64,000 nucleotides of DNA from Rhineura floridana (Eukaryota > Chordata > Lepidosauria > Squamata > Rhineuridae), in the NCBI RefSeq assembly GCF_030035675.1, contig NC_084484.1, positions 182,069,434-182,133,433 of the forward strand. Reading direction: 5' to 3'. The number at the start of each line of letters is the position of its first letter. Position 1 is the stretch's first letter. The notes under the pieces were generated by a model. It saw only the letters and a list, made by a program, of their open reading frames with translations, did not search any database and was not told the DNA's origin. Made by a program: the position numbers and the translations under genes. Below, one piece after another: positions 21,086-31,342 of the stretch.

Positions 21086-21460
21086 GCATGGAAATGGAAA
21101 TGGACTGCCTTCAAGTCGATTCCGACTTATGGCTACCCTATGAATAGGGATTTCATGGTAAGCGGTATTCAGAGGGGGTTTACCATCTAAGGCTAGTACT
21201 CCCCACCTGGCTAGGGCCTGCTCAGCTTGCCACAGCTGCACAAGCCAGTCCCTTCCTTGTCCGCAACTGCCAGCTGGGGGAAATGGCTCCTTGCGACTAT
21301 GCACCTTGCCCACAGGTGGCAGGGCACATAATCCCTGAGCCACTCACTGTGGGGGTGATCTTTAGCTGGCCCTTGACATCCAGGAGACATGAGTGGGGAT
21401 TTGAACTCATAGACTCTGGACTCCCAGCCAGGCTCTCCTCCCCACTGTGCTATACCATCT
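21086..21460 (-). mobile_element. Long Sauria-type SINE
   Basis: Minus-strand copy of the 385-bp subfamily: Bov-B tail at the left (CTTCAAGTCGATTCCGACTT), middle with GTGGCAGGGCACATAATCCC, tRNA-like head at the right (inverted CACAGTGGGGAGGAGAGC). Confidence 0.82.
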
Positions 21461-21700
21461 GTTGCATGAGCATACAGTTAACATACAACTGACTTCATAG
21501 CACCATGCAGATAACAACTGGCTCATTCTGCATTAGCATAGCTGCTGCAAGCACTCTTAGTTCATTTTTACAAGATAGTTCAACATGCTATCTTGTTCAT
21601 TAAAAAAATGCATTCATTCCTGACTTTACCTCTTACCACTTCTCCAGGCTGTAAAAAATAAAATAAAACACCTTCCACTTTCCTTTTTTGTATCTGTAAT

Positions 21701-21957
21701 TCCGTTGTTGTTGTTAATGTGCCTTCAAGTCAATTTCAACTTATGGTGACCCTATGAATCAGCGACCCCAATAGCATCTGTCATAAACCACCCTGTTCAG
21801 ATCTTGCAAGTTCAGGTCTGTGGCTTCCTTTATGGAATCAATCCATCTCTTGTTTGGTCTTCCTCTTTTTCTACTCCCTTCTGTTTTTCCCAGTATTATT
21901 GTCTTTTCTAATGAATCATGTCTTCTCATTATGTGTCCAAAGTATATGTGTCCAAAG
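21701..21957 (-). mobile_element. Bov-B/RTE LINE 3' end
   Basis: The minus strand encodes SLEKTIILGKTEGSRKRGRP and WIDSIKEATDLNLQDLNRVV, ending in the Bov-B tail with GTT repeats at 21703. It joins a Sauria SINE tail at 21958. Confidence 0.85.
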
Positions 21958-21958
21958 T

Positions 21959-22070
21959 CAGAGGAAGGCAATGGTAAACCACCTCTGAATACCTCTTACC
22001 ATGAAAACCCTATTCATAGGGTCACCAAAAGTTGGGATCGACTTGAAGGCATTCCATTTCCATTTTCCAT
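21959..22070 (+). mobile_element. Sauria SINE 3' half
   Basis: Starts within AGAGGAAGGCAATGGTAAAC and runs through the Bov-B tail to ATTCCATTTCCATTTTCC. The tRNA head is absent. Confidence 0.75.
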
Positions 22071-22219
22071 CCATACTCCCTAAGATGGTGAGAAGGAATG
22101 ACCTTGTCACTTCAGCTGGACCTCTTTTAGGTAAGATTTCTATTTTAATTTCCAATCAGAAATTTTTTTTTGAATGGTATGCTGCACGCACGCGTGGTTG
22201 ATACAATGTATCATGCTTC

Positions 22220-22357
22220 ATGACGTCACTAGGGCCCGCCCCATGACGTCACTAGGGCCCGCCCCATGGCGTCACTAGGGCCCACCCCATGACGTCACTA
22301 GGGCCCGCCCCGTGACGTCACTAGGGCCCGCCCCATGACATCACTAGGGCCCGCTCC
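22220..22357. promoter_or_regulatory. Six tandem 23-bp units, each with a CRE-like and a GC-box motif
   Basis: Each unit is a version of ATGACGTCACTAGGGCCCG followed by CCCC. Four of the six contain the perfect CREB/ATF palindrome TGACGTCA (the others TGGCGTCA and TGACATCA). Most contain CCGCCCC, which on the other strand is the Sp1-type box GGGGCGG. The array sits just inside the right end of the 7.4-kb element. Regulatory activity is inferred from the motifs. Confidence 0.7.
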
Positions 22358-22489
22358 CATTTTCTCAGGTTTTTGGCTGGTTCCGACCTGGCAACCCTAT
22401 GGGAAAGGTGTGTTTTGAGGAGGGATTTGAAGGAAGCAAATAACGTGCTGCTCAGGGAGGGCGTTCCAGGCATCAGAGGGGGAGACTGA

Positions 22490-22712
22490 TGTTCTGAATA
22501 CCATTTGATTTCTGTTGTTTAGTGATGCTAGGTTTAGTGATGTGATGGTTATTGTTTTTTAACTCTTGTAAATTGTGTTTTGAAGATTGTATTGATTTAT
22601 TGTTTTATTGATGTATTCTTATATTGTATTTTGATATTTGTGTCTTCTGTAAGAAGCCTTGGGGGCCTTGGGCCGAAAGGCGGGGTATTCACAACAACAA
22701 CAACAACAATAA
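22490..22712 (+). mobile_element. L2/CR1-clade LINE 3' end
   Basis: It ends TTCTGTAAGAAGCCTTGGGG, then CCGAAAGGCGGGGTATTC and a run of AAC/AAT repeats, the typical 3' terminus of an L2-like LINE. A similar end lies at 62640-62700. Confidence 0.65.
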
Positions 22713-23011
22713 TAGGCCAATTGTAAGGGCCAAAGCCCAAGCAAAGACACACAGCTCCTGCCATCCATACTTCTTAAGCAAGACTCAGCTGCCCGAGGAA
22801 GGCCTTTTATACTGTTTCTGGCCAAGAACCATCCAATGGTAAACCTGGTGGGTGGAGTCAATCCAGGGCCAGAAGATTCTTCATTTAGGAGACTTCATCA
22901 CCCGCAGTTCAGCTGTTCACCACACGGGGAGCTGCACTCAGATTCTAGCAGCTGCTCCTGATGCCCCTTGGAGTGAAATGAAGTTTTGCCCTATCAGGAT
23001 GCAGAAGCGCC

Positions 23012-23125
23012 AGAGCTTGGAAAAGTTACTTTTTTGAACTACAACTCCCATCAGCCCAATCCAGTGGCCATGCTGGCTGGGGCTGATGGGAGTTGTAGTT
23101 CAAAAAAGTAACTTTTCCAAGCTCT
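23012..23125. mobile_element. Foldback MITE with near-perfect 46-bp arms
   Basis: Left arm 23012-23057 (starting AGAGCTTGGAAAAGTTAC) and right arm 23080-23125 are inverted complements around a short centre. Flanks GAAGCGCC and GAAAGCGCC look like an 8-bp duplication with a one-base insertion. The central CATCAGCCC word links it to the other foldback MITEs. Confidence 0.8.
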
Positions 23126-23632
23126 GAAAGCGCCACTGTTTGAAATGGACTGGGGGAAAGTCAGCATTATCCAAAGTGGAGTCCGGAGCGATTCAGCTTT
23201 GTTGTTTCAACTGCGAGCATTAGAGGAATTTCTTTGGGACACGAGGGCAACAGGGGACAGTGTGGTTAAATGAATTGCCTCCTCCACTGTTAAAACAGTG
23301 AGGATCAAGCTGGTGTTAGCCGGTTGGAAAGGCTCTACCCAGTCAAAACAACAAGGAATCTTGGGTAACAGCTGTGTGACGGTATCAGCTTTCCTAGACT
23401 AGACTGCATTTTATCAGATGCGCTGAAGTGCAGCGTGTACTTGCATGGGTGCAAAGGGATCGTTTTGTAAGCAGCGGGGTCAGAGGGAAATGCAAATCAA
23501 AACATATAGATAGTGACAATTCCATTAGAGCTAGAATGCTTGCAAAATGGGCATGTTGGCCCTTTAGAACAGCAGTGAGAGGCGATAAAACAAGCAGGTA
23601 ATGTGGAGTTACTTAACATCTATAGTTGGAAA
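23126..23632. other. Unassigned sequence
   Basis: No repeat, exon or RNA gene was recognised in this stretch. Confidence 0.4.
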
Positions 23633-24152
23633 CAGAGCTGGTGCCAGAGGGCGGCCACATTGGGCCCTGGCCGAGGGCCCCTGCAGCCCAGAAGGGCTCC
23701 TGAAGGACCCCTCCTTAGTGTAGGAGGGTAGTGCTCCCGTTCCATGATCTGCGGCAGCATCGGGTCCTGCAATCTGACCCTGCAACAGATTGTGGAGAGG
23801 GACCTCCCAGGTAGCCCTCCAATACGGACAGCAAGAGCTCCAATAAACCTTCACGCACGGTCTACCTACCTCTCCTGTCGATATGAATGCCTTGCGCAGT
23901 GTGCATGGATTCCTGCCATCACCCAAGATGGCAGCGGGTTCTTCCCTAAGGGGCTGACACCCCCGACGCCTTCTTGATTGATGGCAGACATGTGCTCTAT
24001 GTGCACACATCATTCGCACGACACAAGGGGTAGGTGGGGCACACGGTCAGGCTTATTAGCCCCATGCCGCCTGTATGGGGAGGTGTTGGGGTACAGTCCC
24101 GCAGACCCAGGGCAGGCTGGTGCCCAAGGGCCCAGTCATGGTGCCGGCCCTG
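23633..24152. mobile_element. hAT non-autonomous element, CAGGGCCGGCGCCA-terminus family
   Basis: Left end CAGAGCTGGTGCCAGAGGG; right end inverted reads CAGGGCCGGCACCATGACTG. A perfect 8-bp TSD, GTTGGAAA, flanks it (23625-23632 and 24153-24160). The inside is GC-rich and partly palindromic (AAGATGGCAGC, CTAAGGGGCTGA). A second copy lies at 35476-36027. Confidence 0.88.
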
Positions 24153-24160
24153 GTTGGAAA

Positions 24161-25237
24161 ATCAACCATTGTCTCTGTTCTGACCCGAACGACATCTGGA
24201 GGGCCACAGAGCCCTCCCTCCTGGCCCTCTGCATGCAGGGCATGGGTTCTACCACTTGAATGATGGCCCGTCCGCAGTGAAGCCTGGAGTTTTTCAAAAA
24301 GCAGGTTGCTCCCCTTATTTTTTTGAAACTACTGCAGATGCCTTTCTCACTGCAAGGTGAAGTTGCCTCTCCCTGCCCCATAACTGTCACCCCATCTCCC
24401 CCATCACCACCACTAGCATGTCCTGGAATTCCTGAGGGTTTTGCTGCTGATCCAGGAATAGTAAAATCATTTTGCAATGGGGCAGCAATGGAGAGCAAAA
24501 AATAAAATAAAATAGCGCAGCAAATGATCAAGGGTGTCTCTTTTTTTTGCGAGATGGAGTTGTGCGGTGATGTGGGCAGCTGAACGTTGCTTATTGCTCT
24601 CGCAGGGGGTGTGCCGTGGGATGAAGACCACGGTCTTGAGGGATCCAAACCCTGTCATCAGCAAGAGAGGCTTTTCCTTGCACTGACTCCCCCCCTCCAG
24701 TGCCCCCATCCCTTGGCTCGCTGCAGAGTGTCCAGCGTGGCAGTGGGCGGGGGGACTGGAAAACGCAGAGCTGCAAAACCACTCCCTCTTGGATTCCTCA
24801 GATTTCAGGCCGTTGCACCAGAAGTTTGCAGAGCAAAGAAAAAGAGGCAACTCAAGTCTGTTGCACAGAGAGGGGGATAAAAATAACTTCCAAAAGGAAG
24901 AAGAAAAAAATGCGCTCCTGCATGCCCTCAGTAGAGACTGAAGAAAACCTCCTCTAGCATAGCAGAAGGAAAGGGGGAGAAGGCAGGAGTTTTGTTAGGA
25001 AAAAAATTGACATTCCTGATATAGATTACTGATGGAGCCTTTAATGACATTTGTTTAGCTATGTTAAAGATACAGTGTTAGTGGCAGACAGAGGGTTAGT
25101 TCAGTATTGACTTACTTCTGCCAGAATAATTATTTGTCATGACTGGAAGAAAATAAGAACACCAACTTTGGAAGAATGAATAGATGGTTATGATACAGGA
25201 TATTGTTTGCATGGTTAAGTTAATTAATGTGGTAAGA
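24161..25237. other. Unassigned sequence
   Basis: About 1.1 kb without a recognised exon or family. A possible very old tRNA-SINE remnant lies near 24225-24260 (CTGCATGCAGGGCATGGG), too degraded to call. Small frames here show no family resemblance. Confidence 0.35.
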
Positions 25238-25365
25238 GCTATTCATTGTTTATTAAATTTATATGTGGCCCTTCCTTCCAGAAGGAGCCCAGGGCGGCAA
25301 ACAAAATACTAAAAACACCTGAAAACATCTTAAGAACAAAAGACTTTAAAATATGTTAAGTTAGA
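25238..25365 (-). mobile_element. L2-type LINE 3' end
   Basis: Minus-strand L2 tip with CAGAAGGAGCCCAGGGCGGC and the following A-rich tail. Confidence 0.7.
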
Positions 25366-25559
25366 GAAGGTAGTCACTCTCAGGCCTGTAGCCAGCCTTC
25401 CTTGTGGGGCAGCCACATTTCTAGGTAGGGCATTTGGGGGGGAGGATGTGAGGGCCAGGACAGGGGAAGGGATAGGCAGCGACCGTCCCTGTCACTCCTC
25501 CATTCAGAGAGCACGTTTACTTACATGAATGAAGTTTAACCTGTTGAATTGTCTCACCC

Positions 25560-26295
25560 TTTTTTGAGAGATCCCCAGGAATACCAGATTTAAAAGCTTG
25601 AGTTTGCCTCTAGCTACAGTCAAAAAGACTAAAGTAATGACAACAGAAGATTTATGTAACTTTAAAGTTGATGAGGACATTGAACTTGTCAAGGATTATC
25701 AATATGTTGACACAGTCATTAACCAAAATGGAGACAATAGTCAAGAAATCAGAAGAAGGCTAGGACTGGGGAGGGCAGCTGTGAGAGAACTAGAAAAGGT
25801 CCTCAAATGCAAAGATGTATCACTGAACACTAAAGTCAGGATCATTCAGACCATGGTGTTCCCAATCTCTATGTATGGATGTGAAAGTTGGACAGTGAAA
25901 AAAACAGATAAGAGAAAAATCAACTCATTTGAAATGTGGTGTTGGAGAAGAGCTTTGCGCATACCATGGACTGCAAAAAAGACAAATAACTGGGTGTTAG
26001 AACAAATTAAACCAGAACTATCACAAGAAGCTAAAATGATGAAACTGAGGTTATCATACTTTGGACACATCATGAGAAGACAGGATTCACTAGAAAAGAC
26101 AATAATGCTGGGAAAAACAGAAGGGAGTAGAAAAAGAGGAAGGCCAAACAAGGGATGGATTGATTCCATAATCGAAGCCACAGACCTGAACTTAGAAGAT
26201 CTGAACAGGGTGGTTCATGACAGATGCTGTTGGAGGTCGCTGATTCATAGGGTCGCCATAAGTCCTAATCGACTTGAAGGCACATAACAACAACA
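25560..26295 (+). mobile_element. Bov-B/RTE LINE, C-terminal part with a 229-codon open frame
   Basis: The frame 25598-26287 reads VKKTKVMTTEDLCNF, then IRRRLGLGRAAVREL, VFPISMYGCESWTVKK, EMWCWRRALRIPWTAKK and LRLSYFGHIMRRQDSLEKT. This is the conserved C-terminal region of RTE-clade reverse transcriptases, like mammalian and squamate Bov-B. The 3' tail CGACTTGAAGGCACATAACA follows. It is 5'-truncated, lacking endonuclease and polymerase motifs, but its surviving frame is intact, so it is fairly young. Confidence 0.9.
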
Positions 26296-26409
26296 ATTTG
26301 TTTTATGCATATGTAACATCAGATTTATTGTGAACAGCATATTTACTTTTAAAAAGAGAGAGGGTTTGGGTTTTTTTACATTCCTGAGGAAGCCACAGGA
26401 AGCAACCTT

Positions 26410-26570
26410 AATCCCATGAAGCTGGCTGGGTGACCTTGGGCCACCAATCTCTCAGCCTAACCTACCTCACAGGGTTGTTGTGAGGATAAAATGGAGAGAA
26501 CAGAGCCATGTACACCACTTCGAGCTCCTTGAAGGGAAGGTGGGATATAAATGTAATAAATAATAATGAA
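26410..26570 (+). mobile_element. tRNA-derived SINE with L2-like tail, 3' part
   Basis: It contains CATGAAGCTGGCTGGGTGAC, CCTCACAGGGTTGTTGTGAG and the tail GATATAAATGTAATAAATAA. Better copies lie at 31800, 33465 and, inverted, 41333. The head is missing. Confidence 0.72.
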
Positions 26571-26582
26571 TAAAGCAATTTC

Positions 26583-26750
26583 AGGGTGTGGGTCCATCTA
26601 GCACAGTATTGTCTGCAGCGATCGGCAGAAGCTTCCCAGGGTTTCAGGCCGGAGCTTTTCCCAGCGCTTCCCAGAGAGGCCAGGGCTTGAGGCTGGGATT
26701 GATTCATTTTGCAAAGCGTGTGCCCTGCCCCTGAGGTACAGCTCTTCCCT
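26583..26750 (-). mobile_element. tRNA-Ala-derived SINE, diverged
   Basis: Minus-strand copy with GTCCATCTAGCACAGTATTG at its 3' end and the inverted head (GCCCCTGAGGTACAGCTC) at the right. Confidence 0.7.
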
Positions 26751-26867
26751 CTAGCATTGGGAGCGGGTTGGAGACTCACAGGTCCTGCGCAGATGTGCTG
26801 GTGGCAGTATGTCCCCTTCCATAGTCTAAATACAGCATTTTGCATCAGCTAGAATTTCTGGAGTAGG

Positions 26868-26977
26868 TTGAGCAAGACCTCCCAATCAACACTTAATTGC
26901 GCTGCCTGAATTTGCTGGTACCTGATTGAATCCCAAACGAAAATAGCAGCAGCCTGCGAGCACCCTAAATGACACTG
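26868..26977 (-). repeat. Inverted-pair repeat, left copy
   Basis: About 105 bp, including GAATTTGCTGGTACCTGATT, is present inverted at 27807-27905. Both copies begin YAGGGTGCTYG at their inner edges, so they are head-to-head members of an unidentified, probably hAT-like, family. Confidence 0.65.
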
Positions 26978-27806
26978 ACTTTCTTGCATCTGGGCGGAGT
27001 CAGGAGTTTCCTGTTGCTGTTGTTTCTAGAAAGATAAAGTTCTTGTCTATCTTCCGGGCTGGTCAGCCTTCTACGCCTTCCATGATGTACGTCAAACGCA
27101 CATAGTGCAGCCCTCCTGGGACTGGACCACTTCCGACTGCGTGTGGGTGGATGTCACATCATCAAATGCTCCGCCATGTTGAAAACTCCATTACTGTAGG
27201 AAACTCTCTTGTCAGGAAGAAGCCAGGCTGGGACTATAAAAGTCACGTGCCAGACGAGACCTTTTTTCATGAGATTCTGCCTGCTGAAAAGGAAAAGCCC
27301 TACAAATCCTGGCTTCTTTGGCGTTTTGTGCACGGATTGCATAAAGAGATTTTCTTTGGAACCAGGAACAGTTTGCTTTTTCTCTGCACCACTGCGCAAT
27401 CCTGTCCACCTCCAGAGTTGCCTTCCATCGTGGTCCTTCCGTATGCTTGTATTTTTGCACCAGTTTGCTGCAGAGGCACCCCGGATGTAATAAACGGTTA
27501 TTATGGGGAACAGATGAAACAAGCTATTTCACTCACAGCTGGGCACAAAAGATGGTTCTTGGAAGGGAACAAGCATGCATTAACATCTCTGTTATCTGCA
27601 GTAATAACCATTAGCAAAGGCTGATTAGAGACTAGATGAGGGAGATATATGGGGATTGTGCTCCCAGTTTATCTGAGGGCAGATTTGTTTTATTGAGTTC
27701 ATTTATTTCAAGTATTCCTATGCCACTTTTCATCAGAAAGAAGAAAGAATGCCAAGCAAGTTCACAAAAGAAATCAAACATTAAATAATACAGTATATAA
27801 CACAGG
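26978..27806 (+). other. Unassigned interval with a 157-codon frame
   Basis: A frame at 27151-27624 (MSHHQMLRHVENSITVGNSL...) has no family I recognise and no repeat match in this window. A TATA-like CTATAAAAG next to a CACGTG E-box at about 27234-27248 lies inside the frame, so the two do not make a consistent gene model. It may be chance or a promoter remnant. Confidence 0.25.
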
Positions 27807-27905
27807 GTGCTTCGAGACTGTCATAATTTTCAGGTGGGATTCAATCACGTACCAGCAAATTCAGGCTGCAAAATTATAGTTGACTGGGAGGTCTTGCACA
27901 GCAAC
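27807..27905 (+). repeat. Inverted-pair repeat, right copy
   Basis: Inverted partner of 26868-26977, starting CAGGGTGCTTCGAGACTG. It continues rightward into sequence with an approximate 50-bp tandem duplication (TTGTCTAATCTC twice, at about 27997 and 28053). Confidence 0.65.
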
Positions 27906-28097
27906 TCGGCTTCCCCAAAAGATCAGACTTCTTGCAAGAAGGAACCTGATGGGGGAATGCAACAGAAAGTATGGGATAATGCTTGCTTGATGCAACATTG
28001 TCTAATCTCTCCTCAGACAAATCTGAACACATGCTCATTAAACGGCTGACCTTGTCTAATCTCCCTGCAAACAAATCAGGATGAATACTCAATAACC

Positions 28098-28160
28098 ATA
28101 GGATAGTGGAGTTGGAAGGGGCCTATAAGAACCCTCTCCTCAATCCAGGAATCCAAATCA
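28098..28160 (-). mobile_element. CR1 LINE 3' tip (bird-like subfamily)
   Basis: Minus-strand match to the CR1 tail: GTGGAGTTGGAAGGGGCCTA followed by CTCCTCAATCCAGGAATCC. Confidence 0.7.
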
Positions 28161-28208
28161 AATCAAAGCAGGTCATCTAGAAGCGATCACAATAAAACTT
28201 TCTCTGAA

Positions 28209-28436
28209 ATGCTACCGGTTCCACGCGCAGGACCAGCCAGACAGGCCCAGCTTTGCAGTCTCAATGTGTGGATGAGACGATGGTGTCGGGTGGAAGGGTT
28301 TGGATTTGTTAGGCACTGGGGAACATTTTGGGACAAGCCGGGCCTGTACAAAAGGGACGGGCTCCACTTGAACCAGAATGGAACCAGACTGCTGGCACTT
28401 AAAATTAAAAAGGTGGCAGAGCAGCTTTTAAACTGA
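28209..28436 (+). pseudogene. CR1 ORF1 C-terminus (esterase-like domain)
   Basis: The frame ends WDKPGLYKRDGLHLNQNGTR...AEQLLN. The DGLHLN block is the Asp/His signature at the end of the SGNH-type esterase domain found in CR1 ORF1 proteins. Only the last 75 codons remain. Confidence 0.7.
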
Positions 28437-28599
28437 CTGAGGGGGGAAACCCGACAGGAGCTGAGGAAAGTCCGGTTCGGAGTAAACCTCCCCCCTGGGA
28501 TAAAGACCAAAGAAATGATGAAATTTTAAAAGGGGTAGGCCTAGAAGTAGGCATTGTGAGAGCAGGGGCACAGGATATAAATTCAGAAGAGCAAAATTA

Positions 28600-29290
28600 C
28601 CACAGGCCAAACCACAAGTGCCAAAGACACTTGAAGAGAGACACTGCTTACAAGTGCCTGTACGCTAATGCTAGGAGCCTCCGAACCAAGATGGGAGAAT
28701 TGGAGTGCTTGGTCTTAGAGGAGAGCATTGATATAGTGAGCATAACGGAGACCTGGTGGAATGGAGAAAACCAGTGGGGTACGGTTATCCCTGGATATAA
28801 ACTATATCGGAAGGACAGGGCAGGACATATTGGTGGCGGAGTCACTCTATAGGTGAAAGAAGGCATTGAATCCAGTAAGCTCGAAACCCCAAAAGAGGCG
28901 GACTCCTCCACAAAATCATTGTGGGTGGTGATACCATGCCCCAGGAGTGATTTAATACTGGGAATGATCTATCGTCCCCCTGATCAAAATGCTCAGGGAG
29001 ACCTTGAGATGAGATATGAAATTGAGGAAGCATCCAAACTAGGAAATGTGGTAGTAATGGGTGATTTCAACTACCCAGACATAGACTGGCCGCATATGTG
29101 TTCCAGTCATGACAAAGAAGCAAAGTTTCTAGATATTCTAAATGACTATTCCCTAGACCAGTTGGTCATGGAACCGACCAGAGGGACGGCAACCCTGGAC
29201 TTAATCCTCAGTGGGGACCGGGACCTGGTGCAAGATGTGTTGTTGAACCGATTGGGAGCAGTGACCATAGTGCTATTAAATTAAACATAC
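28600..29290 (+). pseudogene. CR1 ORF2 endonuclease domain
   Basis: It reads YANARSLRTKMGELECLV, ITETWWNGENQWG, VVMGDFNYPDIDW and TLDLILSGDRDLV: the apurinic-type endonuclease motifs (N, E of ITETW, GDFN, and the C-terminal D). One internal stop and one frame loss disable it. Confidence 0.88.
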
Positions 29291-29304
29291 ATGTAAATGG
29301 CCAA

Positions 29305-31342
29305 TTGCCAAGAAAATCCAACACGGTCACTTTTGACTTCAAAAGAGGAAACTTCACAAAAATGAGGGGATTGGTAAAAAGAAAGCTGAAAAACAAAGTC
29401 CAGAGGGTCACATCACTCGAAAATGCTTGGAAATTGTTTAAAAACACTATATTAGAAGCGCAACTGGAGTGCATACCGCAGATCAGAAAAGGTACTGCCA
29501 GGGCCAAGAAGATGCCAGCATGGTTAACGAGCAAAGTCAAGGAAGCTCTTAGAGGCAAAAAGTCTTCCTTCAGAAAATGGAAGTCTTGTCTGAATGAAGA
29601 AAATAAAAAAGAACGCAAACTCTGGCAAAAGAAATGCAAGAAGACAATAAGGGATGCTAAAAAAGAATTTGAGGAGCACATTGCTAAGAATATAAAAACC
29701 AACAACAAAAAATTCTATAAATCCATTCAAAGCAGGAGACCATCTAGGGAGGCGATTGGACCCTTGGATGATAAGGGAGTCAAAGGTGTATTAAAGAACG
29801 ATAAGGAGATTGCAGAAAAGCTAAATGAATTTTTTTGCATCTGTCTTCATAGTGGAAGATATAGGGCAGATCCCTGAACCTGAACTAACATTTGCAGGAA
29901 GGGATTCTGAGGAACTGAGACAAATAGTAGTAATGAGAGAGGAAGTTCCAGGCTTAATGGACAATATAAAAATTGACAAATCACCGGGCCCGGATGGCAT
30001 CCACCCGAGAGTTCTCAAAGAACTCAAAGGTGAAATTGCTGATCTGCTAACTAAAATATGTAACTTGTCCCTCAGGTCCTCTGTGCCTGAGGACTGGAAA
30101 GTGGCAAATGTAATGCCAATTTTCAAAAAGGGATCCAGAGGGGATCCCGGAAATTACAGGCCAGTTAGCTTAACTTCTGTCCCTGGAAAACTGGTAGAAA
30201 GTATAATTAAAGCTAGATTAACTAAGCACATAGAAGAACAAGCCTTGCTGAAGCAGAGCCAGCATGGCTTCTGCAAGGGAAAGTCCTGTCTCAGTAACCT
30301 ATTAGAATTCTTTGAGAGTGTCAACAAGCATATAGATAGAGGTGATCCAGTGGACATAGTGTACTTAGACTTTCAAAAAGCGTTTGACAAGGTACCTCAC
30401 CAAAGGCTTCTGAGGAAGCTTAGCAGTCATGGAATAAGAGGAGAGGTCCTCTTGTGGATAAGAAATTGGTTAAGAAGCAGAAAGCAGAGAGTAGGAATCA
30501 ACGGACAGTTCTCCCAATGGAGGGCTGTAGAAAGTGGAGTCCCTCAAGGATCGGTATTGGGATCTGTACTTTTCAACTTGTTCATTAATGACCTAGAATT
30601 AGGAGTGAGCAGTGAAGTGGCCAAGTTTGCTGACGACACTAAATTGTTCAGGGTTGTTAAAACAAAAAGGGATTGTGAAGAGCTCCAAAAAGACCTCTCT
30701 AAACTGAGTGAATGGGCGGAAAAATGGCAAATGCAATTCAATATAAACAAGTGTAAAATTATGCATATTGGAGCAAAAAATCTTAATTTCACATATACGC
30801 TCATGGGGTCTGAACTGGCAGTGACTGACCAGGAGAGAGACCTCGGGGTTGTAGTGGACAGCACAATGAAAATGTCGACCCAGTGTGCGGCAGCTGTGAA
30901 AAAGGCAAATTCCATGCTAGGGATAATTAGGAAAGGTATTGAAAATAAAACAACCGATACCATAATGCCGTTGTATAAATCTATGGTGCGGCCGCATTTG
31001 GAATACTGTGTACAGTTCTGGTCGCCTCATCTCAAAAAGGATATTATAGAGTTGGAAAAGGTTCAGAAGAGGGCAACCAGAATGATCAAGGGGATGGAGC
31101 GACTCCCTTACGAGGAAAGGTTGCAGCATTTGGGGCTTTTTAGTTTAGAGAAAAGGTGGGTCAGAGGAGACATGATAGAAGTGTATAAAATTATGTATGG
31201 CATTGAGAAAGTGGATAGAGAAAAGTTCTTCTCCCTCTCTCATAATACTAGAACTCGAGGACATTCAAAGAAGCTGAATGTTGGAAGATTCAGGACAGAC
31301 AAAAGGAAGTACTTCTTTACTCAGCGCATAGTTAAACTATGA
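29305..31342 (+). pseudogene. CR1 ORF2 reverse transcriptase domain
   Basis: Two open pieces (29305-29877 and 29825-31342) cover the connector and the whole polymerase: SPGPDGIHPRVLKEL, DFQKAFDKVPHQRLL, GVPQGSVLGSVLFNLF and the catalytic FADDTKLF. A frame slip near 29832 joins them, and a nonsense change at 31340-31342 removes the last 30 or so codons. Confidence 0.9.

Larger units (their letters stand above)
15023..22399. mobile_element. 7.4-kb hAT-ended element, TAGGGTTGCCAGGT termini, with nested insertions
   Basis: The left end reads TAGGGTTGCCAGGTCTCCGG. The right end, inverted, reads TAGGGTTGCCAGGTCGGAAC, so the outer 15 bases are perfect inverted repeats. The flanks are a perfect 8-bp duplication, TGGGAAAG, at 15015-15022 and 22400-22407. 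TSD length and the TAGGG start (consensus YARNG) point to the hAT superfamily. Inside are a GC-rich left arm, a GA satellite (15449-17621), a GT microsatellite, a CR1, a long Sauria SINE, a Bov-B fragment and a six-copy 23-bp array near the right end. No transposase frame is visible, so it is non-autonomous. After subtracting recognisable later insertions roughly 4 kb remains. A 329-bp element at 33112 has the same termini. Confidence 0.75.
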
